DNA of 64,000 bases from QGON01 sp963691905 (GTDB lineage: Bacteria; Pseudomonadota; Gammaproteobacteria; Chromatiales; Chromatiaceae), in assembly GCA_963691905.1 (NCBI GenBank), contig OY829894.1:1674001-1738000 (forward strand), given 5' to 3'. This document shows, piece by piece, positions 25,732 to 33,960 of the stretch (positions within the stretch are counted from its first letter, which is position 1; each line of letters begins with the position of its first letter). The position numbers were made by a program, and so were the translations under genes. The notes beneath the pieces were generated by a model. That model saw only the letters and a list, made by a program, of their open reading frames with translations. It made no database searches and was not told the origin of the DNA.

Positions 25732-28700
25732 TTAATCGAAATCCCCGTCGCTCACTCTGTGCTCACGCTGTCTGTACTTCTTTATCGTCGTCATTGAACT
25801 GTCAGTATAGACATGACATGGACCGCTGCAGTCGCGCAGTTCGGTAACCGTATACTTGCGGTCAGGGTTCTCATGCTTCTTGTGCGGACCCGATTCATAA
25901 TCCCCGGCGTGGCAACCCGCACAGTCGGGGGCATAACCTGCGTTACGCCAGGTCACCACCTGACTGTTGCTTGCATGGCAACTGGTACAGGCCAGGTTGG
26001 AACGGTGATCCCCCGGATAACTTCCCGAGTTATGGCGATAGACCAGGGTCGGCAGCCAACCGGTGGTGCGGTGACAGCTATCGCACTGCTGTGTGGTCTG
26101 GAAATGACCAGCGTGCTTGCCCTCCGCCTGATTGCCGTTGTGGCAGGTGGAACAACTGCCGGTCACCGTGTTGTGATCGAAGCGCACCGAAGTCCAGGTA
26201 GTTTGCGACAGGTGACAGCTATCGCAAGCCGCCGTGGTCTGGACGTGACTGCTGTGCTTGCCGGTGGCGGTGGTGCCGTTGTGGCAGCTCTGGCAAGTTC
26301 CCGTGACTCCTCCGTGATCGAAACGCACCGCAGTCCAGCTCGTCTGCGAGATATGGCAGGTATCGCAACCGGCAGTGGTCTGAATATGACTACTGTGTTT
26401 ACCGGTAGCGGTGGTGCCGTTGTGACAACTCGCACAGCTGCCGGTGACTCCGGAGTGGTCGAGGCGCACTGCTGTCCAGCTCGTCTGCGAGATATGACAG
26501 GTTTCGCAACCGGCAGTGGTCTGGATATGACTGCTGTGCTTGCCGGTGGCAGTAGTACCGTTATGGCAACTCGCACAGCTGCCGGTGACTCCGGAGTGGT
26601 CGAGGCGCACTGCTGTCCAGCTCGTCTGTGAGATATGGCAGGTATCACAACCAGCGGTGGTCTGCACATGACCACTGTGCTTGCCGGTCGCAGTAGTGCC
26701 GTTATGGCAGCTCGCACAGCTACCGGTGACTCCGGCGTGGTCAAAACGCACTGCGCTCCAGCCCGTCTGCGAGATATGGCAGGTTTCGCAAGCAGCAGTG
26801 GTCTGCACATGACCACTGTGCTTGCCGGTAGCCGTGGTGCCGTTGTGACAGCTCGCACAGCTGCCGGTGACTCCGGCGTGGTCAAAACGCACCGCGGTCC
26901 AGCCCGTCTGCGAGATATGGCAGGTTTCGCAAGCAGCAGTGGTCTGCACATGACCACTGTGCTTGCCGGTAGCCGTGGTGCCGTTGTGACAGCTCGCACA
27001 GCTGCCGGTGACTCCCGCGTGATCAAAACGCACGGCGGTCCAGCCCGTCTGCGAGATGTGGCAGGTTTCGCAAGCAGCGGTGGTCTGCACATGACCACTG
27101 TGCTTGCCGGTAGCCGTGGTGCCGTTATGACAGCTCGCGCAGCTACCGGAGACTCCTGCGTGATCAAAACGCACTGCGGTCCAACCTGTCTGTGAGATGT
27201 GGCAGGTTTCGCAGCCGGCAGTCGTCTGCACATGACCACTGTGTTTACCTGTAGCCGTGGTGCCGTTATGACAACTCGCACAGCTGCCGGAGACCAGACC
27301 ATGATCGAAGCGCACTGTATTCCAGGCGTTGGTCGAGATATGGCAGCTATCGCACTGGCCAGTGGTTAAGACATGGCTGGAGTGCTTACCCGTAGCCGAT
27401 GTACCGTTGTGACAGCTGCTGCAGGTTCCTGCCACGCTATCGTGGCGGAAGGTACCCACGAGCCAGGTTGTAGTGGTGGTATGACAAGTATCGCAGGCAG
27501 CAGTTGTCTGAATGTGAGTGCTGTGCTTGCCGGTAGCGGTGGAACCGTTGTGGCATGATGCACAACTGCCGGTCACGTTGCTGTGGTCGAAGCGCACACT
27601 GCTCCAGGAGGTCTGGGAAGTGTGGCAGGCATCGCACTGGGCGGCGGTCTGCACATGACCGGCGTTCTTACCGGTGGCCGTCGTCCCATTGTGACAGGTG
27701 TTGCAGGAGCCATTTGCCGCACCGTGGTCGAAACGCACGCTGGTCCAATTCGAGTTGGAGATATGACAACGACTGCATTCGCCACTGGTCTGAACATGCC
27801 CTGAGTGTTTGCCGGTCGCAGTGGTACCGTTGTGACAGCTGGAACAGGTACCGCTCACACTCTCATGATCGAAGCGCACGCTCTTCCAGTTCGCCTCCGA
27901 AGTATGGCAGACATCACACTGGGCAGCGGTATTCACATGGCCGGCATTCTTACCGGCTGAAGTAATACCATTATGACAGCTGGAGCACCTGCCGGCAGCA
28001 TTCTCGTGCCTGAAGTTGACCGAGGTCCATGCCTTGGTCGATATATGGCAGGTGTCGCACTGGGAAGCTGTGGTCACATGGGAGCCGTGCTTGCCGGAGG
28101 CGCTGCTGCCGTTATGGCAGGAGCTGCAGGTGCCGGTGACATTTGCATGATCAAAGGTACCGGTACGCCAGGTTTGCGTAGTGTGGCAGGTGTCGCACTG
28201 TTCCGCCGTAGCTATGTGTGTTGAGTGCTTACCGGCGGCGTTCGCCCCATTGTGGCAGGAGGTGCAGCTACCCGTTGCATTGGCGTGATCGAATCTGCCG
28301 CCGCGCCAGGTCTGGATCGTGTGGCAAGTGTCACACTGTCCCGTCGTCACAATGTGCGTGGAGTGCTTGCCGGTGGCATTCGCCCCATTGTGGCAGGAGC
28401 TGCAGCTACCCGCTGCGTCAGCATGGTCAAAGCTGCCCCCAAGCCATGTCTGGGTCGTATGACAAGTGTCGCACTGGGCACTGGTCTTGATGTGTTTGCC
28501 GCCCTTGCCAGATGCATTGACGCTGTTGTGGCAGGAGGAACAGGTACCGGCAACATTGGCATGATCAAAGACGCCGCCACGCCAAGTCTGGGTCGTGTGG
28601 CAGGTATCGCACTGTTCGGTAGTCCTGATGTGTCTGCCCGGTTTGCCGGTGGCCTTGGCGCCATTGTGGCAACGTGTACAGGAAGCGGTGTCAAGTTGGG

Positions 28701-29361
28701 TGTGATCGAGCTTGGCGATCCCCCACCGACCGGTGGAATGGCAGGTGTCGCATTGCGCAGTGGTCTGCGGGTGGTCGCCGCCCTTGCCCAGAGCACTACT
28801 TCCGTTATGGCAGCTGGTACAGGCACCAAGAACTGCCACATGGTCGACCCTTCGAACCTTGCGCCAACTGAAGGATGAGTGACAGAACTGGCAGTTGTTG
28901 GTAGTACTTATGTGGGCAACCGTCTTGCCCGCAGCTTTGCTCCCGTCGTGGCAACGTTCACATGCGTCTGTGACACTGCCGTGATCGAAACGGGCTACCC
29001 GCCAGGTTGACGAAGTATGGCAGTTATCGCAGGTATCTTCGCTCTTGATATGGTTCGCCCCCTTGCCTTCCGCCCGGGCGCCGTTATGGCAACTCGCGCA
29101 GCGGGTGGGCGTCCCTTTGAAGATGGCGTTGGTGTGGCACTGTTCGCACTCGACCCGCTTGTGACCGCCAGTCAAGGGAAAACCGGTCATGAAATGATCG
29201 AAGGACTCAGCAGCAGACGCACTGTTCCAAACGGTGTGGAACGCCGTCAGAGAAAGGGTAAGTAACAGCATCGTCACCATTCTGCCGATCGATCTGCTTC
29301 TCATCAGTTTTACCTTTGCCATTAGTCTAGTCTCACCGTTTGCGTTTATCGCAATAATCAT
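25732..29361 (-). CDS. Giant multihaem c-type cytochrome, 47 CxxCH motifs plus one CX3CH
   Basis: 1209 residues. The ATG at 29361 overlaps the upstream stop (ATGA). An internal ATG at 29319 with GGTGAG upstream gives a more normal signal peptide (..MVTMLLLTLSLTAF..NSASA). I count 47 CxxCH haem sites plus CSGPCH near the C-terminus. Most of the protein is a tandem of 47-residue two-haem modules with the plan CDTCH..W..F-DH..GSCASCHNGTTATGKHSGHVQTTA (split here by variable bases); the extra HV/HI and DH histidines are likely distal ligands. It should be a periplasmic or extracellular wire-like electron carrier. Upstream lie a 21-haem cytochrome and a membrane protein; downstream lies an outer-membrane barrel. 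Confidence 0.92.
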   Translation of the reverse strand: MIIAINANGETRLMAKVKLMRSRSIGRMVTMLLLTLSLTAFHTVWNSASAAESFDHFMTGFPLTGGHKRVECEQCHTNAIFKGTPTRCASCHNGARAEGKGANHIKSEDTCDNCHTSSTWRVARFDHGSVTDACERCHDGSKAAGKTVAHISTTNNCQFCHSSFSWRKVRRVDHVAVLGACTSCHNGSSALGKGGDHPQTTAQCDTCHSTGRWGIAKLDHTQLDTASCTRCHNGAKATGKPGRHIRTTEQCDTCHTTQTWRGGVFDHANVAGTCSSCHNSVNASGKGGKHIKTSAQCDTCHTTQTWLGGSFDHADAAGSCSSCHNGANATGKHSTHIVTTGQCDTCHTIQTWRGGRFDHANATGSCTSCHNGANAAGKHSTHIATAEQCDTCHTTQTWRTGTFDHANVTGTCSSCHNGSSASGKHGSHVTTASQCDTCHISTKAWTSVNFRHENAAGRCSSCHNGITSAGKNAGHVNTAAQCDVCHTSEANWKSVRFDHESVSGTCSSCHNGTTATGKHSGHVQTSGECSRCHISNSNWTSVRFDHGAANGSCNTCHNGTTATGKNAGHVQTAAQCDACHTSQTSWSSVRFDHSNVTGSCASCHNGSTATGKHSTHIQTTAACDTCHTTTTTWLVGTFRHDSVAGTCSSCHNGTSATGKHSSHVLTTGQCDSCHISTNAWNTVRFDHGLVSGSCASCHNGTTATGKHSGHVQTTAGCETCHISQTGWTAVRFDHAGVSGSCASCHNGTTATGKHSGHVQTTAACETCHISQTGWTAVRFDHAGVTGSCASCHNGTTATGKHSGHVQTTAACETCHISQTGWTAVRFDHAGVTGSCASCHNGTTATGKHSGHVQTTAACETCHISQTGWSAVRFDHAGVTGSCASCHNGTTATGKHSGHVQTTAGCDTCHISQTSWTAVRLDHSGVTGSCASCHNGTTATGKHSSHIQTTAGCETCHISQTSWTAVRLDHSGVTGSCASCHNGTTATGKHSSHIQTTAGCDTCHISQTSWTAVRFDHGGVTGTCQSCHNGTTATGKHSSHVQTTAACDSCHLSQTTWTSVRFDHNTVTGSCSTCHNGNQAEGKHAGHFQTTQQCDSCHRTTGWLPTLVYRHNSGSYPGDHRSNLACTSCHASNSQVVTWRNAGYAPDCAGCHAGDYESGPHKKHENPDRKYTVTELRDCSGPCHVYTDSSMTTIKKYRQREHRVSDGDFD
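26150..28960 (-). repeat. 141-bp tandem coding repeats of the giant cytochrome
   Basis: The two-haem modules are encoded by direct repeats with a 141-bp period. The repeats between about 26,250 and 27,250 are nearly identical in DNA (for example GCACAGCTGCCGGTGACTCC recurs each period). Those beyond 27.3 kb are increasingly diverged, and shorter modules appear near the protein N-terminus. The gradient points to recent expansion at the C-terminal half. Confidence 0.75.
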
Positions 29362-30926
29362 TTCATTTTCACTTCACTGAAGGAGTCGCTGTTATGGCAG
29401 CGTTTGCATTTTCTGCCGTAGGCTCCGCGGTGTTTATCTTGCTGCCGATGACAGCTGTAACAATTCTTGCTCAACTTTTTGTCCGAGATTTTTTCCCGAT
29501 GGCAGGCGTGGCAGTTCAGCCCTTCGTGGCTGCCTTCGAGCTTGAATTCGGTTTGAGCATTGTGATCGAACATCCATATCGTCCATCCGTTCGGCGAATG
29601 ACACGTTTCACACTGCTCCGACAAACGCCCATCGTGCGAGTCATCACCGGTGTGACAGGCGACGCACTCGGTCTTCGCATCCTTATATTCGCTGGAGAGA
29701 TGGCACTCTTCACAGGCCAGCACGTTGTGCTGGCCGATCAAGGGGAAATGGGTCAGGTCATGGTCGAAAAAAACTTTCGCGTCCCAGCCATCAGTGTTGT
29801 GGCACCGGACACATGCCTTGCCCTGTTGCTCCTTATGCACGTCATCATCGACATGACAGGCGATGCAGGTGGTTTCCAGCGCCTGTTTCTCTTTCTGCGC
29901 AGAGGTATGACAAGCCTCGCAAGGTAATTTTGTATGACGCCCGTCAAGGATGAATTTTGTATCTTTTGCGTGATCAAAACCGACCTCAGCCCATCCCTTG
30001 GTAGAGTGACAGTTGTGACACTCCCTGCCGTTCACGCCTCGATGCACGTCATCCAGACGGTGGCAGGCGTAACAATCCTTTTCCAGTTTTTTCTTGTACA
30101 GAGGCTCCTTGTGGCAACTGTTGCAAGCAAGCTTGCTATGCCGGTATTGCAGCTTGTATTTGGTATCGCGGTCGTGATCGAACCTGACTTCGTTCCACTT
30201 CTCGGTGGTATGGCACTCCTTGCACTTTTCACCAAACTGGCCGCCATGGATGTCATTGATCTGATGACAAAGATGACACTCCTTAGGTGTCTTCTTATAA
30301 CGCTCACCGGGGTGGCAGAGCTTGCACTTGAGATCCTGGTGCTTGCCTTCGAGCTTGTATTCAGTGTCTTTGTTGTGGTCGAAATCAAAATGCTTCCAAC
30401 CACGCTCCACATGACATTTATCGCACTTCTCGCCCAGACCGCCGCGATGAGGATCAGCCTCCTTATGGCAGTCGACACATAAGGAAAACTCTACAAAATA
30501 CTTTTTGCCCTGTTCATGACAGGAGTTACAGGGAACCTGTTTGTGCAGCCCCTTCAGTTTGAAATCCGCCGCTTCGTGCAGAAAGGAGCCCTCGTCGAAC
30601 AATACCACCCGTGCGCCGCGCCCCTTATGGTCAGTATGACAGTGCTTGCAGGCGACCTTGTCGGGTTGCGCCTTGCGACCGTGGTAACCCTCCTTCAACT
30701 TAATATCACTGGCGATATTTGCGTGGTCATGGCAGCCAAGGCAGAGCTGACTCTGTTTTTTCTGTTCAAGCTTTTCGTGGCATTTTTCGCACTCATCCTC
30801 GAACGCCGCATGTCCCTCAATCACGTCACCCGGCATCAACAGACGATCGAAAACCCCAAAGGCCTGAACGGTTGTATTTGGCACGAAAGCAAACATCAGC
30901 AGAATAAAGGTATATGGAAGCCGCAA
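29358..30926 (-). CDS. 21-haem c-type cytochrome
   Basis: 522 residues if translated from the TTG at 30926, which gives a compact signal peptide (RLPYTFILLMFAFVPNTTVQA). The frame is open up to 31040, but that start would overlap the upstream gene by 82 nt and put non-signal sequence first. An ATG at 30896 is a shorter alternative. I count 21 CxxCH sites. Modules of about 70 residues repeat the plan F-DH..T.fkL.G.H..l.C..CH...y......C..CH..dD.H.G..G..C..CH, as in cytochrome c3/c7-type periplasmic carriers. It probably passes electrons from the membrane protein encoded upstream to the giant cytochrome, whose start codon overlaps this stop. Confidence 0.9.
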   Translation of the reverse strand: MRLPYTFILLMFAFVPNTTVQAFGVFDRLLMPGDVIEGHAAFEDECEKCHEKLEQKKQSQLCLGCHDHANIASDIKLKEGYHGRKAQPDKVACKHCHTDHKGRGARVVLFDEGSFLHEAADFKLKGLHKQVPCNSCHEQGKKYFVEFSLCVDCHKEADPHRGGLGEKCDKCHVERGWKHFDFDHNKDTEYKLEGKHQDLKCKLCHPGERYKKTPKECHLCHQINDIHGGQFGEKCKECHTTEKWNEVRFDHDRDTKYKLQYRHSKLACNSCHKEPLYKKKLEKDCYACHRLDDVHRGVNGRECHNCHSTKGWAEVGFDHAKDTKFILDGRHTKLPCEACHTSAQKEKQALETTCIACHVDDDVHKEQQGKACVRCHNTDGWDAKVFFDHDLTHFPLIGQHNVLACEECHLSSEYKDAKTECVACHTGDDSHDGRLSEQCETCHSPNGWTIWMFDHNAQTEFKLEGSHEGLNCHACHREKISDKKLSKNCYSCHRQQDKHRGAYGRKCKRCHNSDSFSEVKMK

Positions 30927-30958
30927 AACAATGTCACAGAACCGGTCAAGGCTCTCTC

Positions 30959-31885
30959 TCAGTAGGTGTGGACTGCATAGATATGGATGACTCCAGTCAC
31001 CAACATCATGAAAAACAGCGGCAGATGCAGGACATGCCACAGGGAAAAGAGGCGCTCATAAAAATGCAGCTCAAGAATACGAACCGAAGCACGCTTGTGT
31101 GTACCGATGAGCAACCGCACTGTTTTTCTATAGCTGCGGGTTCGCTGTGGCTTCCAACCCAACTCTTGGGCAGACTGCTTCAGCTGCCGGTTAAACTCCC
31201 TTTGGATGTGCCTGTAGAGTAAAGGGGCCTCGATACGGATGCGCAGCCAGTTGACGAAGCTCTTGAACAGGCTTTCCTGCACGTTGACGACCCGCCCTTC
31301 GAACCGGGCCAAGCGCTCTTTGGTTCCCGGTGCCAGTTCGAACAACCGGCCAAGCTTACGGGTCAACAGATCAGAATCCGATTTCAGTCTGTCGAATTTG
31401 ATTTTGCCGCCATGCAGTCCGTAGTGGATCCTGGAATAGACAAAACGGCCCGCCAGACCGCTGATCGCCACAGTAATCATACTGAACAAGGCCACCCGGC
31501 CATTGAGCGAACCGAGATGAAAATTGCTGTGAAGCAATACCAGAGTCGGGCCGAGCACGCCCATTAACATATGGAAACGAAACCAGAATTTCACGGTAAG
31601 CATTCGCTTCATCCACCCAACCCGTTTACGCAACGAATAGAGCAGCAGCAACAGCATCATGCTTCCGCCAACAATGCCGAGCGCGTATCCCAGTCCCTCT
31701 TCAGGCGTCAGGATCAGTTCATCGCGGTTGATCCAGCCTGAATAGAGCACTAACGTAACAATTAGCGTAAGTAACCAGCCCCCAAAACCTGAAAACTGAC
31801 CATTTTCTGGCAGCACATCGCTACCGTCGGCCGCAGCCCGTTTTTTTTCTGTCTGTTTCACAGAATTCAACAAAATTCCACTCAT
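30959..31885 (-). CDS. Membrane protein resembling cytochrome b / ferric-reductase-type haem protein
   Basis: 308 residues with five predicted helices: about 36-54, 67-86, 103-122, 131-153 and 284-306. Histidines suited to bis-haem ligation stand in helix 3 (FRFHMLMG..VLLHSNFH) and helix 5 (LWHVLHLPLFF..GVIHIYAVH). A soluble, basic loop of about 120 residues links helices 4 and 5. It is probably an inner-membrane b-type cytochrome that moves electrons between a cytoplasmic or quinone donor and the periplasmic cytochromes encoded just downstream. First gene of the - strand arm. A short degenerate copy of its 5' end exists at 33704-33835. Confidence 0.7.
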   Translation of the reverse strand: MSGILLNSVKQTEKKRAAADGSDVLPENGQFSGFGGWLLTLIVTLVLYSGWINRDELILTPEEGLGYALGIVGGSMMLLLLLYSLRKRVGWMKRMLTVKFWFRFHMLMGVLGPTLVLLHSNFHLGSLNGRVALFSMITVAISGLAGRFVYSRIHYGLHGGKIKFDRLKSDSDLLTRKLGRLFELAPGTKERLARFEGRVVNVQESLFKSFVNWLRIRIEAPLLYRHIQREFNRQLKQSAQELGWKPQRTRSYRKTVRLLIGTHKRASVRILELHFYERLFSLWHVLHLPLFFMMLVTGVIHIYAVHTY

Positions 31886-32170
31886 CGCGACTTCGCCTGT
31901 CTATAATTGCCTGGTGTTTCCATATCGATAGCGTCTTGCTTCTGTGTAGAAACCGCCTTTTTGGCGACGCCGATTCGGCTGCCCGAAAAATCCACCGTCA
32001 ATATTGGGAATTTTTTACCAATTTACGGTTGAATTGTAACTGACCCGATCTTCCCTGCCTACACCTGAGCGGCAACAAACCCCAGAACATGAGCCGTTGA
32101 TCACACCATGATTGCTATGCAGTGCTAAAACATGAAACAGTTCGCATTGTTCATGAGCGACAGCTTCTAT
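31854..32170. repeat. Divergent-promoter duplication, copy A
   Basis: This segment holds the 5' end of the cytochrome b-like gene (start 31885, - strand) and, about 246 bp away, a decayed + strand start (ATG 32132). Both ends match the segment 33808-33960: ACAGAATTCAACA is identical at 31860-31872 and 33810-33822, and CTAAAA(c/t)ATGAAA at 32125-32137 matches 33913-33925. Copy A has about 170 bp in the middle that copy B lacks. Confidence 0.7.
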
Positions 32171-32185
32171 CTGCGGCCGAAATAG
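32132..32185 (+). pseudogene. Decayed 5' fragment of the FeS-flavoprotein oxidoreductase gene
   Basis: An ATG frame of 17 codons reads MKQFALFMSDSFYLRPK and stops. The intact gene at 33920 begins MKESVLLLSYYLPPLLL, and the DNA before and after both start codons aligns (CTAAAAnATGAAA, then aGTnCGnATTGnTC). The rest of the gene is missing. Confidence 0.6.
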
Positions 32186-32318
32186 CAAATTAACGCCGCG
32201 CGAAACTGGCTGGGTGAATGAGCCACTTGACAAGGATTGCCCGCCCCCTCCCGCTGCGATCCCAGGCCAAACAGCGAAAATGCCTATTGATAAGCTGTAT
32301 TTGGATGCAAAAAGCTCA

Positions 32319-32510
32319 TCATGTGCACTCCGAATCCTCGACTATCACCGTCTGCACCTCTGCAGTGGTAACAGGTACAGCTGCGGTATTCTCAAAATAG
32401 TAATTAATGATCACAACGACGACACATACGAGTAAAAGCGAGGCTAGCGTATAGAACGCCACCGCTGTCGCATCATCGTTGACCTTTTCCGGTCTACCAA
32501 TTCCCGTCAT
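32319..32510 (-). CDS. Small single-pass membrane protein
   Basis: 63 residues from the ATG at 32510, with AGAGGTG 9 nt upstream. A polar N-terminus (MTGIGRPEKVNDDATA) precedes one hydrophobic helix (FYTLASLLLVCVVVVIINYYF) and a C-terminal acidic tail ending EDSECT. The layout is like small assembly or accessory subunits of membrane redox complexes, but no family is recognised. It lies in the segment between the two arms of the electron-transfer locus. Confidence 0.45.
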   Translation of the reverse strand: MTGIGRPEKVNDDATAVAFYTLASLLLVCVVVVIINYYFENTAAVPVTTAEVQTVIVEDSECT

Positions 32511-32958
32511 CTTCAAGCACCTCTTGGCTTCTCTTCTCTATACAGTGAAAATTTAGGCGATAGAAAAATAATAACTGCCGGTAATATTGGGCAAGATCAG
32601 AGTGAAAATCTCCTAGTTTCCCAATCGGAAAAGATGAATTTGATAGGTAGGTAAACACCGTAGTTTCCTTCTAGGGGAGTAGCCAATAGCACATCCAGTA
32701 TATTACTGACAAACAATGACTTACCTTAATTTTAGGACTACGAACATGTATATTTCTAGTTGACATCCCATTATCAGGGCTGCCCTGAACAGCAAACTGA
32801 GTAATAACGTCGAATGAATCCAGAGAAAGTTTGGCTATAATCCCTAGTGCATAAGGAATACCGGCAATTCTGCCAACTTGAGGATCGGGTAGAAGGGGAT
32901 CGTTTCCGCACAGTGAATCAAGTACTAAATTCCGTTATTGCAGCGCATGGGGGGGTGC
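32511..32958 (+). other. Regulatory gap before the response regulator
   Basis: 448 bp without a gene. A TATAAT at 32836-32841 could be a -10 box (weak -35). TTGACA stands at 32759-32764 without a matching -10. A run of six or seven Gs just before the ATG at 32959 serves as ribosome site. Confidence 0.3.
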
Positions 32959-33615
32959 ATGGAAAAACAATTACGAGTCATTATCGCTGAAGACCATACA
33001 ATTCTGAGGGCAGGATTAAAATCGCTGCTGGAAAGCACTACGGATTACAGTGTTGTCGGAGAAGCTGAGAACGGACGCGAAGCCATTCGCTGTGTCGCGG
33101 ACAAGAAACCGGACTTGGCGATCATGGATCTGAATATGCCCAGCATGAACGGGATGGACGCCGTGCAGGAGATACGCAAAAGGTTTCCTGAGACGAAGAT
33201 CCTGGTATTAACCGTCCACAATGCGGAGGAGTATGTCCTGGCAAGCCTGAATGCGGGTGCTAATGGATATATCCTTAAAGATGCAACCCATTCTGAACTC
33301 CTGGTTGCGGTTGAGCGGGTAATGAATGGCAAGACCTACCTCAGCCCCGACATTACCGACAAAGTTGTACAGGGTTACCTGGTCGGTCAAAAGAATTCTG
33401 AACCTGCAACCGAATGGGACACCATCACCAAGCGGGAGAAACAGATCCTGAAATTAGTGGCAGAAGGACACACCAACAAGAGCATGGCAGAATTCCTCTG
33501 TATCAGTATAAAAACAGTGGAAAAACACCGGGCCAATCTGATGAAGAAACTCGATCTGCACAATGCATCGGCGCTTACCACTTATGCATTGAATAAAGGT
33601 ATCGTCTCCCACTAA
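32959..33615 (+). CDS. NarL/FixJ-type response regulator
   Basis: 218 residues from the ATG at 32959, preferred over 32938 because of the G-rich ribosome site just before it. The receiver domain shows the acidic pair (IIAEDH), the phospho-acceptor Asp in LAIMDLNMPS (about residue 54), Thr in VLTVHN and Lys in YILKDA. The C-terminal LuxR-type HTH reads TKREKQILKLVAEGHTNKSM, then ISIKTVEKHRANLMKKL. It is expected to pair with a HisKA_3 kinase. None is adjacent, but the orphan kinase at 12262-13110 is of the right class. Its position between the two arms suggests it controls the cytochrome locus. Confidence 0.88.
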   Translation: MEKQLRVIIAEDHTILRAGLKSLLESTTDYSVVGEAENGREAIRCVADKKPDLAIMDLNMPSMNGMDAVQEIRKRFPETKILVLTVHNAEEYVLASLNAGANGYILKDATHSELLVAVERVMNGKTYLSPDITDKVVQGYLVGQKNSEPATEWDTITKREKQILKLVAEGHTNKSMAEFLCISIKTVEKHRANLMKKLDLHNASALTTYALNKGIVSH

Positions 33616-33703
33616 TCGTTACTTTTGGACAGCCGGATCGAGGGAAAAGTGTAATCCAAGCGGTTGCAACGATTCACCCTGACAGGCAGAATTGTCTCCG
33701 GCC

Positions 33704-33835
33704 CTATCCTGCCGATGTACAGCGCCACCCGTAAATAGCTACTTTCCGGCAAGAGCCTGGGACCATCACATAGCTTCCACAAACCCCCTCTATTCCTGAC
33801 CCCTTTTGTACAGAATTCAACATAGTTCCGCTCAT
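33704..33835 (-). pseudogene. Decayed 5' fragment of the cytochrome b-like gene
   Basis: From the ATG at 33835 the - strand reads MSGTMLNSVQ, matching MSGILLNSVK of the intact gene starting at 31885, then diverges and stops at 33704. Upstream DNA is also alike (CGACTTCnCCT and TTTCCAT blocks). It faces the intact oxidoreductase gene just as the intact membrane-protein gene faces the oxidoreductase remnant. Confidence 0.6.
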
Positions 33836-33960
33836 TTCGACTTCACCTCGTATATGATTATTCAATATTTCCATCAAACCGCCGATCACATCGTAACTGC
33901 CCTACAGCTACGCTAAAATATGAAAGAGTCCGTATTGCTCCTCAGCTACTACCTGCCCCC
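33808..33960. repeat. Divergent-promoter duplication, copy B
   Basis: Direct repeat of segment 31854-32170 (copy A). It contains the remnant start of the membrane-protein gene on the - strand and the intact start of the oxidoreductase gene on the + strand, only about 84 bp apart. The rest of the gap, 33616-33807, shows nothing recognisable. Confidence 0.7.

Noticed and set aside
25813..28878. Several + strand open frames opposite the giant cytochrome
   Set aside because: They mirror the 141-bp coding repeats (again a multiple of three) and encode low-complexity Ala/Gly/Thr-rich text without starts of their own.
30927..31040. Longer N-terminus of the 21-haem cytochrome
   Set aside because: It would overlap the upstream membrane-protein gene by 82 nt and place a non-signal segment before an otherwise well-formed signal peptide.
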